From: JAIOQJ01 sp963718635
GTDB taxonomy: Bacteria > Planctomycetota > Planctomycetia > Gemmatales > Gemmataceae
Length of the DNA: 64,000 nt
Reading direction: 5' to 3'
NCBI GenBank assembly: GCA_963718635.1
Contig: OY970367.1
Location: 5,270,001 to 5,334,000, forward strand
The notes under the pieces were generated by a model, which worked only from the letters and a program-made list of their open reading frames with translations, was not told the origin of the DNA and made no database searches. Position numbers and translations under genes: made by a program. This document shows, piece after piece, positions 55,285 through 63,916 of this stretch; the first letter of the stretch is position 1; the number at the start of each line of letters is the position of its first letter.

Positions 55285-56191
55285 CTAATTGGCTCGATCG
55301 GCTGCGGGAGGCAAGAAACGTCTTCCGGGGCGCGCTTTGCTTTCTTCCACCACGCGTTTGAAGAGATCTTCCAGTGTTGTCGCCGGATGGCCGAGCGTTT
55401 CGAGCTCGCCGCCATGTTTAGCAATTACCGCTTGAAGGTCCTGCCGTAGGCCATCGGTCAGTTGCAAGTTGGTGGCTTTCAGTTCGATGCGCTTCGCATC
55501 CTCGACCAGTTTCTGCACCTCGCCGAACTCGATGAGGTCGCCGTTGTAGAGAATGGCGATACGGTCGCAGACATCCTGCACATCGTCGAGGCGATGACTG
55601 CACATGATCACCGTCTTGCCCTGCTCGCGCAGGCGAAGAATAAGCTCTTTCATCCAGATGGTGCCGAGCGGGTCGAGGCCTGAAGTCGGCTCGTCGAGGA
55701 TCACCAATTCCGGGTCGTTGATAAGCGCCTGCGCCAGGCCGATGCGCTGGCGCATTCCCTTGGAATATTCGCGAAGGGTGCGCTTTTTATCGTTTTCCAG
55801 GCCGACGACATTAATGAGTTCGGCCGCGCGAGCTTCGCGGACCTTGGCGGACATGTCGAAGAGGCGGCCGTAAAAATCGAGCGTCTCTTCGGCATTGAGG
55901 AAGCGATAGAGATACGATTCTTCGGGGAGGTAGCCGATGCGCTCGTTCTTGCGCACATCGACGGCGGGCTGGCCGAAAACCGTGGCCTCGCCCGATGAGG
56001 GAAAGAGCAGGCCAAGCAGCAATTTGATGGTCGTCGTCTTGCCGGAGCCGTTGGGCCCGAGCAGGCCGAAAATCTCGCCCTTTCGAATTTGCAAGTCAAG
56101 CGCGTTCAACGCCGTCTTCTTGCGACGCCCCCAAAAGTCGCGGTAGACCTTGGTCAGGCTTCGGCGTTTCGACGACAAACTCGTGGTCCAT
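55285..56191 (-). CDS. ABC transporter ATP-binding protein, N-terminal frameshift
   Basis: Motifs are complete: Walker A GLLGPNGSGKTTTIKLLLGL, Q-loop, signature EYSKGMRQRIGLAQAL, Walker B LVILDEPTSGLDP, switch CSHRLDDV. The track-like start at 56178 gives an odd N-terminus; ATG 56191 (MDHEFVVET), joined by a one-base shift near 56163 to RSLTKVYRDFWGRRKKTAL, fits the family better. About 301 residues. It works with the large permease downstream, forming an exporter of the ABC-2 kind. The last ~80 residues form a C-terminal extension (TTLEDLFKRVVEESKARPG). Confidence 0.87.
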
Positions 56192-56320
56192 TCTCAGCCT
56201 CGTTAGCCGACCAATCAATGCTCTGGCAGACGTGAATCGGGACGTACTTAATGTCTTACGAAACTAAACCCGCGTGCGTTCACTTCGGGTGATTTTCGTC
56301 GAACGGCGATTATGTTAGGG

Positions 56321-56334
56321 ACCAACCGGTTGGT
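56321..56334. promoter_or_regulatory. Possible operator palindrome upstream of the MFS gene
   Basis: ACCAACCGGTTGGT is a perfect 14-base palindrome, 89 bases before the MFS start at 56423 and 130 bases before the divergent ABC gene. It is the kind of site bound by dimeric repressors such as TetR-type regulators of efflux pumps. No regulator gene is adjacent, so this is a guess from symmetry and place. Confidence 0.3.
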
Positions 56335-56422
56335 TGGGAATGGCCTTTATCGATTCGAACCGTGCTCATTTATTCAAACCGGCCTCTAGCCGTTGTGCCG
56401 GGTGGATTGGTATCTTCTCGTC

Positions 56423-57730
56423 ATGCAAGATTCGCAAAGCCTACCCGAAACAATTGATGTCAAACCGGCTTCCGTGCCGCTCTCGAAAGAGACTCGTTCC
56501 GCATTGATGATCGTCTTTCTCGTCACATTCATCGATTTGCTTGGCTTTGGCATCGTGTTGCCTTTGCTCCCTCGCTATGCAGACGACTACATTCCCCAAG
56601 GCGATTCCAGTTTCAATCGCAACCTGGCTATCGGCGTATTGTTGTCCAGTTTCTCCGCGATGCAGTTATTCTTCGCGCCGATCTGGGGGCGCATCTCCGA
56701 TCGCGTCGGCCGTCGTCCCATATTGTTGATCGGGCTTGTCGGTTCCGTCGTTTTCTACGGGCTCTTCGGCCTGGTGTCGGAGATGCCGAAGGAATCGGGC
56801 TGGCTGGTCATTTTTCTGCTGTTGGCGACGCGCATCGGCGCCGGCGTCAGCGGGGCAACGATCTCCACAGCGTCGGCCGTTATTGCCGACTGTACGCCGA
56901 AAGAGAAGCGTTCGCACGGCATGGCATTGATCGGCGTGGCGTTTGGAATCGGCTTCACCTTTGGGCCGCTCATCGCCTGGGCGGGCGTCAAGTTTTTTCC
57001 CGGGCAGCATGGCGGGCCGGGTTATCTCGCAGCCGCTCTCTCTCTAATCGCTTTGATCATTGCTTACCGCAAAATGCCCGAAACGCTCCCGCCGGGTGGG
57101 GTGCAGATCAAGCGCTCGTGGCTCGATATGAAGGGGCTGACCGACACGTTGAAGACGCCCACTGTGGGTTTACTCGTTTTCGCTTTCTTCCTCACGACAT
57201 TCGGCTTTGCGAATTTCGAAGGCACCTTGTCGATGCTGACGCAGAAGGTGTTTCACTTTTCCGACGATCGCAATTACCTGATTTTCGCCTATATCGGCTT
57301 CGTGCTGATGATGACGCAGGGCTTCATCTATCGGCGGCTGGTGAAGAAGCTCGACGAAGTCAAACTGATGCGCATCGGCATCGTCGCCATGTTTCTGGGC
57401 CTGGCGGGTTTGGCGGTCTTGACAGCGCTCGTCGATCATTCCGACGACCACGACCTTCACCTTGGCGGCTTTCTTATAGCTGTGGCCGTGTGCGTGTTTG
57501 GCTTTGCTTTTCTGAATCCTTCGCTCAATGGCTTGATCTCAAAACGGAGCGATCCGCATCGGCAAGGTGAAATCCTTGGCATCAACCAGTCGTTTTCCGC
57601 TTTGGCTCGTATCTTGGGCCCGGTGGCCGGGATGCTATTGTTCGGCGTCGAGCATATGCTGCCCTACGCGGTGGCAGCCGGCATGTTCGCCATCGTCTTG
57701 GGATTGCTGACAAGGATCAAAGCAGGCTAA
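56423..57730 (+). CDS. MFS transporter (TetA-like, 12 TMS)
   Basis: This 435-residue protein of the major facilitator superfamily resembles the drug:H+ antiporter branch. Motifs are ALMIVFLVTFIDLLGFGIVL (helix 1, with the acid D), the loop-2/3 motif GRISDRVGRRPILLIG, ATRIGAGVSGATISTASAVI (helix 4/5) and the late DPHRQGEILGINQSFSALAR, typical of TetA-like proteins. The start at ATG 56423 (MQDSQSLPET) is preferred over 56393. It is probably an efflux pump; the substrate is unknown. Confidence 0.85.
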   Translation: MQDSQSLPETIDVKPASVPLSKETRSALMIVFLVTFIDLLGFGIVLPLLPRYADDYIPQGDSSFNRNLAIGVLLSSFSAMQLFFAPIWGRISDRVGRRPILLIGLVGSVVFYGLFGLVSEMPKESGWLVIFLLLATRIGAGVSGATISTASAVIADCTPKEKRSHGMALIGVAFGIGFTFGPLIAWAGVKFFPGQHGGPGYLAAALSLIALIIAYRKMPETLPPGGVQIKRSWLDMKGLTDTLKTPTVGLLVFAFFLTTFGFANFEGTLSMLTQKVFHFSDDRNYLIFAYIGFVLMMTQGFIYRRLVKKLDEVKLMRIGIVAMFLGLAGLAVLTALVDHSDDHDLHLGGFLIAVAVCVFGFAFLNPSLNGLISKRSDPHRQGEILGINQSFSALARILGPVAGMLLFGVEHMLPYAVAAGMFAIVLGLLTRIKAG

Positions 57731-57792
57731 ACTTGCCCAAATGATAAAAGGGTGCCGCAGCAGATTTAGACAAATCAAGGGAGAAACAGCTC

Positions 57793-57838
57793 CCACCCTC
57801 CCCCCGGCTTTGCGGGGGAGGGCAGGGTGGGGGGAACG
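57793..57838. repeat. GC-rich dispersed repeat (GGGCAGGGTGGGGGG family)
   Basis: CCCCGGCTTTGCGGGGGAGG followed by GCAGGGTGGGGGGAACG matches, with one base difference, the inverse of 35762-35803. It lies between the MFS gene and the GT9 gene. The surrounding gap (57731-57947) shows nothing else. Confidence 0.8.
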
Positions 57839-57947
57839 GCTGCGGGTGCCGACAGGCGCGTCATTAGGCAAATCGCTCGGTTAAAATTAGGTAGCACACT
57901 TAGTTAGAAAGACTGCCGCTAGTAACACCTTCAGGCAAGGATGCTGC

Positions 57948-59028
57948 ATGTTTCGACGTTCGCGAGTGCCGTTGACCGAGATTCGCGCCAAACGGATTGC
58001 GTTCATCAAGCCGAGTGCGCTGGGCGATGTCGTTCATGCCTTGCCCGTTCTTCACGCGCTGCGGCAGCGCTTCCCTGAAGCCGTCATCACCTGGGTCATC
58101 AACAAGTCTTACGAACCGCTCGTTGCCGCTCATCCCGATCTCGATGAAACATTGGCCGTCGATCGCCAGCAGATGAAGCGAGGCTTAACGCCGGCGCTGG
58201 TCGCCATCAACGCGTTAGCCCGGCAGCTACGGCGTCGGCGTTTTGACCTGGCGATCGACCTGCAAGGTCTCCTGCGCTCCGGTCTAATGATGGCCGCTAC
58301 AGGCGCTCCCCGGCGTGTCGGGCTGGCGAGCGCCCGCGAGGGTTCGCGCCACTTTTGCACCGACTTAATACCGATGCCTTTGGGTATCGATGAACATGCT
58401 GTTGATCGCAATTGGCGCGTGGCCGAGGCCTTTGGCGTCGGCCATCTCGACAAACGCTTCGACTTGACCATTGACGCGAACGCTAAAGAATGGGCCTACG
58501 AGCAGCTTCGCGAATTGCCGCGGCCTTGGATTGCTCTCGGAGTCGGTGGCGCGCTGGCTGACCAAACGTTGGCCTCCTGCCAGTTTCGCCGTCTTGGCCC
58601 AGCGAGCGCAGGCTCGCTTTGGGGGCACGATCTTTTTCGTCGGCGCGGCGGACGAAAGGCGTCTATCCCAGGAAGTCATCGCGAGGCTCAACGGCCCTTG
58701 TCGCGATTTCACGGGAAACACCACGCTGCCGCAATTGACGGCCCTACTGGCGAAAGCCGACGTGATGGTCTCCAACGACACCGGGCCATTGCACATGGCC
58801 GCTGCTTTGGGCCGGCCGGTTGTTGCTCCCTATACTTGCACCAAAGTCAATCGCCATGGCCCTTATGGCGCCTTGCCGGGCGGCATTGAATCGGCCGTGT
58901 GGTGTCAGGGAAGTTATATCCGGCGCTGCTCACGGCTTGAGTGCATGACGGAACTTCATCCGGATCGGCTTTGGCATTTTCTCAACGAGACGCTTGAATT
59001 ATGGACAAGGCATTACCGTTCCGCCTGA
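57948..59028 (+). CDS. GT9-family glycosyltransferase (heptosyltransferase-like), frameshifted
   Basis: ATG 57948 starts a protein with the ADP-heptose:LPS heptosyltransferase fold. The N-terminal part has IAFIKPSALGDVVHALPVLH and FDLAIDLQGLLRSGLMM. Near 58548 one extra G shifts the frame. The next frame continues as ARWLTKRWPPASFAVLAQRA, FFVGAADERRLSQEVIARL, then the donor-binding VMVSNDTGPLHMAAALGRPV and the ending CRLECMTELHPDRLWHFL-like region. Corrected length is about 360 residues. GT9 enzymes build lipopolysaccharide core, consistent with a planctomycete outer membrane. It overlaps the maf gene by 28 bases, so they form an operon. Confidence 0.85.
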
Positions 59029-59609
59029 CGCTCGCCAGCGCCTCCAAAGGACGGCGCTGGCTGATGGAAAAGGCGGGGTACTCCTTCGACGTTCTTCCTG
59101 CCGACATCGATGAGCCGACCGAGGCGGAACATGGTTCCTGCCGGCAATATGTCCAGCACGTGAGTTGGATGAAGGCAGCAGCGGTGGCTCAGCGCGTGAC
59201 GGATGGCATCGTACTGGCAGCCGATTCCGTCGGCTGGCTCGATGGCCGAGTGATCGGCAAACCGGTGGATGCCGACGATGCTCGGCGCATCCTCACGACA
59301 CTTGAAGGGCGCGTCCACGAACTATGGAGCGGCGTCTGCCTCTGGCGCATCGCAGATGGTTTCCAGATTTGCTGGCAGGAACGCACGCGTCTTTACATGA
59401 AATCATTCGAGCCTGGTGAACTGGATGCCTATATCGCGTCGAACCGCTGGGTCGGTTGCTCCGGCGCTTACGCGATTGAAGAAGAGAACGACCCATTCTT
59501 GCGCATTGAAGATGGCTCGCTCAGCAATGTCATCGGCTTGCCGATGGAGAGTTTGGAGAAGGCGTTGCGGGAGTTGGTTGAGCAATACTCAAGCGTAGCC
59601 GTAAGATAA
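59001..59609 (+). CDS. maf: Maf-family nucleoside triphosphate pyrophosphatase
   Basis: This 202-residue protein hydrolyses non-canonical or excess nucleoside triphosphates. Family motifs are LTLASASKGRRWLMEKAGYS at the N-terminus, FDVLPADIDEP, WMKAAAVAQRV, VLAADSVGWLDGRVIGKP with the key Asp, and GCSGAYAIEEENDPFL. SNVIGLPMESLEKAL is the usual ending. The usual TxxR loop here is not clearly seen (EGRVHELWSGVCLW). The start overlaps the GT9 gene by 28 bases. Confidence 0.88.
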   Translation: MDKALPFRLTLASASKGRRWLMEKAGYSFDVLPADIDEPTEAEHGSCRQYVQHVSWMKAAAVAQRVTDGIVLAADSVGWLDGRVIGKPVDADDARRILTTLEGRVHELWSGVCLWRIADGFQICWQERTRLYMKSFEPGELDAYIASNRWVGCSGAYAIEEENDPFLRIEDGSLSNVIGLPMESLEKALRELVEQYSSVAVR

Positions 59610-59643
59610 TCCGAGCCGGACGCTTAAGCGACTCTCTCCTAAC

Positions 59644-59949
59644 TCACGGTTTTGCCGCAGATCCACAACTACACGGCGTCTTACCACAGGTTGGGCAACC
59701 TTGCCCGTATTTGGCGCTGATGGCTTGATCTAAATCAACGCCGGCAATGTTGGCAAGTGTCGCCAGCCAGGCAAGCACGTCGGCGAACTCGGCCGCTGTT
59801 TGTTCACGCGAGTGCTTACCGCGGAGCGCTTCGGCCAATTCGCCAACCTCCTCCATGAACCACATGAAGGTGCCTTCGACACCGCGGCCGGCGTCTTTCT
59901 CGCCGAACGTGTCGCGAATGAGCGACTGCAACTGAGTCAACGTGTACAT
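59644..59949 (-). CDS. MazG-type nucleotide pyrophosphohydrolase with a Cys-rich tail
   Basis: This 101-residue protein has the MazG fold with acidic metal ligands in FMWFMEEVGELAEALRGKHS and AAEFADVLAWLATLANI. The last ~20 residues carry CPTCGKTPCSC, a possible zinc-binding knuckle after the helical domain. Its start is ATG 59949 (MYTLTQLQSLIRDTFG). It faces the maf gene, and both are house-cleaning nucleotide hydrolases. The end of the TPR-peptidase gene is 15 bases upstream, so this gene may be in that transcript. Confidence 0.85.
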   Translation of the reverse strand: MYTLTQLQSLIRDTFGEKDAGRGVEGTFMWFMEEVGELAEALRGKHSREQTAAEFADVLAWLATLANIAGVDLDQAISAKYGQGCPTCGKTPCSCGSAAKP

Positions 59950-59964
59950 GGGTTGCAACTTTTC

Positions 59965-62628
59965 CTACTCGTAGCGCGTGGCGATTTTGTCCGCTTCTTT
60001 ATTCTTGTCTTGCCGTCGGAGCGACTCCAGCAGGTATTGCCGAGCCTCTTCGTCGAGCACGTCGATATGAATCGCGTCGCGCGCCACAGTCTCCGCTTCT
60101 GCGTCTCTTTTAGCTTCGAGCAGGAGTTTAGCCAATTGCTTGCGCGAAGTCAGATCGTCCGCGTCGTTGCCCGTAATCTCAGTCAAAATGTTAATTAACT
60201 TGGGCGCATCTTCCAGTTTTTCAAAAACGTCGCGCAGCAGCCGTGCCCACTCGCCGTTGAGGGGATCGAGCTTACGGCACATTTCGAACTGCTCCCCGGC
60301 GGCTGCATACTCTTTAGCCTCCAGGCAAAGTCTGCCGAGATAGCCGTGCAGGCGAACGTCTTTTTCGTGCGTTGCCACAGCCGACTCGATGAGCTTGCGG
60401 GCGGCAAGAGCCTCGCCATCCGCGATCATCAATTTGGCCTTAACGATGCTGGCAGCCGCGTGACCCTTGGTCTTTTCGAGTATGCCATCGACCAGAGTCT
60501 TGGCCTTGGCTGGCTGCTTGCGCCGCAGATATTCGGCCGCCAAGTTGACCGAGGCGTCATCATTATCAGGGTTCTTTTCATGGGCTTGTTCGAGTTCTTT
60601 GAGCGTCATCGCTTTCGTTGTTGCCGGCGAGGCATCCGGCAGCGCTTTTACGATAGCCGTCACATAGGCGCGATAGCCCTTTTCAAATTCATCCTGGTCG
60701 ATGCCGCAGACTTTTTTGATGGCTGCCCGGGTGCTAAGCCCTAAATGATAAGCGTCGAGCATTTGGCCGACGGCTGCAATGCCGTGCGTCTTGATCAGAT
60801 ATTCCACATAGAGCAGGCTTTGACAATAAGCGAGCGACCACTCTTCCGGCGACTTAGGCCTCACAAAGCCGAGCAACACGGTATCGAGATTGAAGAGATC
60901 TCCTTTATCGTGCCGTTCGCGTAGCGTGACGTTCCAGGCCGGCGGCCGGGCGATGCCCTCGTTGCGGACAGCCAGTCCTTCCGTCAGCCAATGTGGAACC
61001 TGGAAATCGGTTTGCGCCAAGTTGAAAATATGGACGAGTTCATGGCGAATGACCCGGCCCCAATTAAACATGCGCGACAGCCCTTTGCCGCGCGGCGAGA
61101 CCATTGTCACCACCCGGCCGGTGCAGGCGCCAATGGTATGCAGATCGGGTAATGCGACCGTCCGGCCGCTGAACATTTCATGGTTGTTGAAGACTTCAAC
61201 GAGCGTTTTGCCCTTCGGCTCAAATTGAAAATCTTTCGCGAGATTCGCGTGAATTTCCTCTAAAAAATCGAGGACGAAGTCGGCCAATACCTTATCGCTT
61301 TTGGCGTCGAAGCGCAGGATGTAATGTTCGGACTCTTTTGTCTCATAGCCGGCCAGGTGCTTGAGCACTTTACGAGAATTGGCGACGCGGACATTGAACG
61401 GGTCGAAGGCGAAGGCCTTATCGAGCAAGTTGCTCGCTTCGGCCTCTTTGCCCAAACGCAGGTAGAGCAGGCCGAGTTCGTTCTTTGGCCCCGCCAGCTT
61501 GTCGTTGGCTTCGAGCGCCAACTTGAAGTATTTCTCGGCTTCGACATAGTGCTTGCGGACTTCCAGCGCGACAGCCAGATCATGATAAAACAGACCCGGC
61601 TTTGGGTTGAATTTCTGCACATCATTCGTGAGTCGTTCGAAGGCTTTGTTATCCTTGAGTTCAAAGGAACACGCTGCGAGTCGCGCGAGCGTCGCTTCGT
61701 CGCGCTCGTTCACTTCCCGCGCACCTTCGAGCATCTTGAACGCCTTCGCTATTTCTCCCGAAGCCAAATGAACGTCCGCTCGCAGGCGCATGGCCGACGG
61801 CAACTGCGGATTGCACTTCAGCGCTTCCTCGGCATAGACCTGCGCATTCTTCAAATCAAAATTGATGAGCGAAGCCCGTCCTTTCCCGACAAAAGCTTCG
61901 GTCGCCGACGGATTTAGGACAAGCGCCTTATCGAAAGCCTTCACTGCTTCGGGCAGGTTCATCTTCTCCAGCAACATCGACCCCGCGAGATACTCGGCCA
62001 TCCAGCAATTCGGTTCAATTTTCAGAACGTCTACATAAATCTCATTCAAGATAAACTCGAATTGATCACTAAGACTATGCCAGCGAGCGTTCTCCGCGCC
62101 GGCTTGACCGACTATTAGAAGTTCATCGACATCCTTGATATCGGCATCGGCATTGCTTCGGCGCGTGTAGGTCCGCACGAACCAGCGCATCTCGGCATCG
62201 GCTTCTTTCATATCGCCGCGATCGCGATAGATGCGGGCACGTACCCAACGAGCCAAAAAGTGCTCTTCGTTCGCTTTGATCACGCGCTCCGCCAACAGCA
62301 GGGCATCATCCCATTGGCCAGCTTGATAAAGCAAATCTGCCTTGGCGGCTAGTAATTCAGTATCGTCCGCACGCGTCTTAAGTGCCTCATCGACTACGGT
62401 CGTCGCCTTATCCAAGTCCCCTTCGCTAACGTAGGTTCTGGCGATGCCGCAAGCTGCAGCGACCTGCAGTTTGTCATCCGTCAACAGCTTCTGATAAAGC
62501 TCCCGCGCTTCCGCGTAGTTTCCCTTTAACCAGCGCGTACGCGCTTCGGCCAAAGCACTTTTGGGCTTATCTTCTGCGTGAAAACTAAAGCTAATACCCA
62601 GCAGCAACAATGTGGCAAACCAGCGCAT
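59965..62628 (-). CDS. Secreted TPR protein with a peptidase-MA-like zinc protease domain
   Basis: A signal peptide (MRWFATLLLLGISFSFHA) is followed by about ten TPR-like helical repeats (YAEARELYQKLLTDDKLQVA, WDDALLLAERVIKANEEHFL, EAVKAFDKALVLNPSATEAF, EAEKYFKLALEANDKLAGPK). A metallopeptidase domain lies at about residues 440-650: VIRHELVHIFNLAQTDFQ holds HExxH, and WLTEGLAVRNEG supplies the third ligand. More TPR units follow to residue 887. This resembles the peptidase MA group with surrounding TPRs, common in planctomycetes and deltaproteobacteria. It probably acts in the periplasm; the substrate is unknown. Confidence 0.85.
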   Translation of the reverse strand: MRWFATLLLLGISFSFHAEDKPKSALAEARTRWLKGNYAEARELYQKLLTDDKLQVAAACGIARTYVSEGDLDKATTVVDEALKTRADDTELLAAKADLLYQAGQWDDALLLAERVIKANEEHFLARWVRARIYRDRGDMKEADAEMRWFVRTYTRRSNADADIKDVDELLIVGQAGAENARWHSLSDQFEFILNEIYVDVLKIEPNCWMAEYLAGSMLLEKMNLPEAVKAFDKALVLNPSATEAFVGKGRASLINFDLKNAQVYAEEALKCNPQLPSAMRLRADVHLASGEIAKAFKMLEGAREVNERDEATLARLAACSFELKDNKAFERLTNDVQKFNPKPGLFYHDLAVALEVRKHYVEAEKYFKLALEANDKLAGPKNELGLLYLRLGKEAEASNLLDKAFAFDPFNVRVANSRKVLKHLAGYETKESEHYILRFDAKSDKVLADFVLDFLEEIHANLAKDFQFEPKGKTLVEVFNNHEMFSGRTVALPDLHTIGACTGRVVTMVSPRGKGLSRMFNWGRVIRHELVHIFNLAQTDFQVPHWLTEGLAVRNEGIARPPAWNVTLRERHDKGDLFNLDTVLLGFVRPKSPEEWSLAYCQSLLYVEYLIKTHGIAAVGQMLDAYHLGLSTRAAIKKVCGIDQDEFEKGYRAYVTAIVKALPDASPATTKAMTLKELEQAHEKNPDNDDASVNLAAEYLRRKQPAKAKTLVDGILEKTKGHAAASIVKAKLMIADGEALAARKLIESAVATHEKDVRLHGYLGRLCLEAKEYAAAGEQFEMCRKLDPLNGEWARLLRDVFEKLEDAPKLINILTEITGNDADDLTSRKQLAKLLLEAKRDAEAETVARDAIHIDVLDEEARQYLLESLRRQDKNKEADKIATRYE

Positions 62629-62802
62629 ATGCGGAAACCTCAGAGAGAGATGGCTCGATTTAGGTTAACGGGAAAACGTGAAATCTGCAAGAAGGGGGCG
62701 CAGTCAGCCAAACGAGTTGCATTCGATATTCATCTTGCCCCATCGTTCGGATGATGTTCAACTTCGAAGTTTATCACGCCCAAGTTTCAGGGAGGTGCAA
62801 GT

Positions 62803-63517
62803 ATGTTCAACATCCGAACCACCTCTTTCTTATGCTTGGCGTTGTTATTCAGCGCCTGCTATACAACCCCCAAGTCAACCTCCCGTTGGGTGTACGTTGA
62901 TGATCCCATAGCGGAAATCGTGTCGATGAAGAAGGAAGTCTGGATCGAGGCTGGACTCGCAAACAAACTGTTTAGCAAGGACAGTCATCGTTTACAAAAG
63001 GGGTGGCAAGCGTCCCTTCCCGAAGGCGTCGAAAATACCGCCGACGCCAAGGACTTTAAGGCTGTCCGCGGCTCGATTCGGCGAACGGTGGGGCGAGGCT
63101 AAGGATCCAGCACCCACCGCGAAAGTCATCCGCTTTTCAGAAAAAGAGATCGTTGTCCTGATCGTTCAAGAAAGGGGCGGTTGGTTTGAAACGGTCTATG
63201 AGTGCATGGCCCATTTGCGTTTTGCCCGAAGCAGCGCACTTGATGAGATCTTCGACATCGCATCGCTCGATGAGACTCTTGGCGCTCAATACAAAGGGCT
63301 CAAACAAGGGGCCTCAGAAGATGATGTGATCCGCGCACTGGGCAAGCCTGATGCCACGATCCATTACCAACGCGGCGCCCATCGTAAATTGTGCTACTTC
63401 AAGGATCGGATCGATATAAGCTTCGAAGGAGCAACGGCTGTTTCGTTCCATTTCGGCAAGAACGATGCGAGCGAAGTCGAAGTCAAAGAAAATGGTCCAG
63501 TTTTGACGCGGTATTAG
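62803..63517 (+). CDS. Lipoprotein of unknown function, frameshifted
   Basis: ATG 62803 has GGGAGGT about six bases upstream and begins a lipoprotein signal (TSFLCLALLFSAC). A one-base shift near 63075 joins AKDFKAVRG to GERWGEAKDPAPTAKVIRFS. The second frame continues with EIVVLIVQERGGWFETVYEC and ends LCYFKDRIDISFEGATAVSF plus a short tail, stopping at 63517. Corrected length is about 237 residues. The EDDVIRALGKPDATIHY stretch resembles the SmpA/BamE-like small lipoprotein fold (turn before a Gly-Lys-Pro), but this is a weak hint. Confidence 0.55.
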
Positions 63518-63583
63518 CCGCTATTCGAAAGGCAGACAGTATTTATGCGGCTGGAGTTTCTGACCAGCCGTGCAAGCACTACT

Positions 63584-63916
63584 CTATTGCGCCGATTCCA
63601 ACACCCAACCCGGCCCCAACATGTCCGTTCCTTCGCCTATAAGAGCCACTGAGCCTGTCATTCCTCCACTTAATTCATCTAATTCATGTCTGTAGGCTTG
63701 GAGGCATACTATCTGAAGGTTCACACGGTTCTTGATTTCAACTTGAGGAGCCTTACTGTAGTCGTCAGGGTAACACCGAGGGCGGTAGCGCGCCACTAGC
63801 GTAAAGACGTCCCCCAAACGGATCGGCAGATCCCCGTTGCGGCCAATGACAGTATGAAGTCCGGATTCGCCGGCAACGTAGCCATCAATGAAAAACTGCG
63901 TTTTGGCATCGCTCAC
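63584..63916 (-). CDS. Hypothetical protein, GTG start coupled to the upstream gene
   Basis: GTG 63916 (MSDAKTQFFIDGYVAGESGL) starts a 110-residue protein; its first four bases GTGA overlap the TGA of the gene upstream, so translation is coupled. The rest (IRLGDVFTLVARYRPRCYPD, NLQIVCLQAYRHELDELSGG) shows a beta-rich pattern I do not recognise. The Val start is preferred over ATG 63943. Confidence 0.5.
   Translation of the reverse strand: MSDAKTQFFIDGYVAGESGLHTVIGRNGDLPIRLGDVFTLVARYRPRCYPDDYSKAPQVEIKNRVNLQIVCLQAYRHELDELSGGMTGSVALIGEGTDMLGPGWVLESAQ

Noticed and set aside
61324..61917. 197-codon + strand frame within the TPR-peptidase gene
   Set aside because: Antisense shadow; the - strand frame has a signal peptide, TPR units and an HExxH site.
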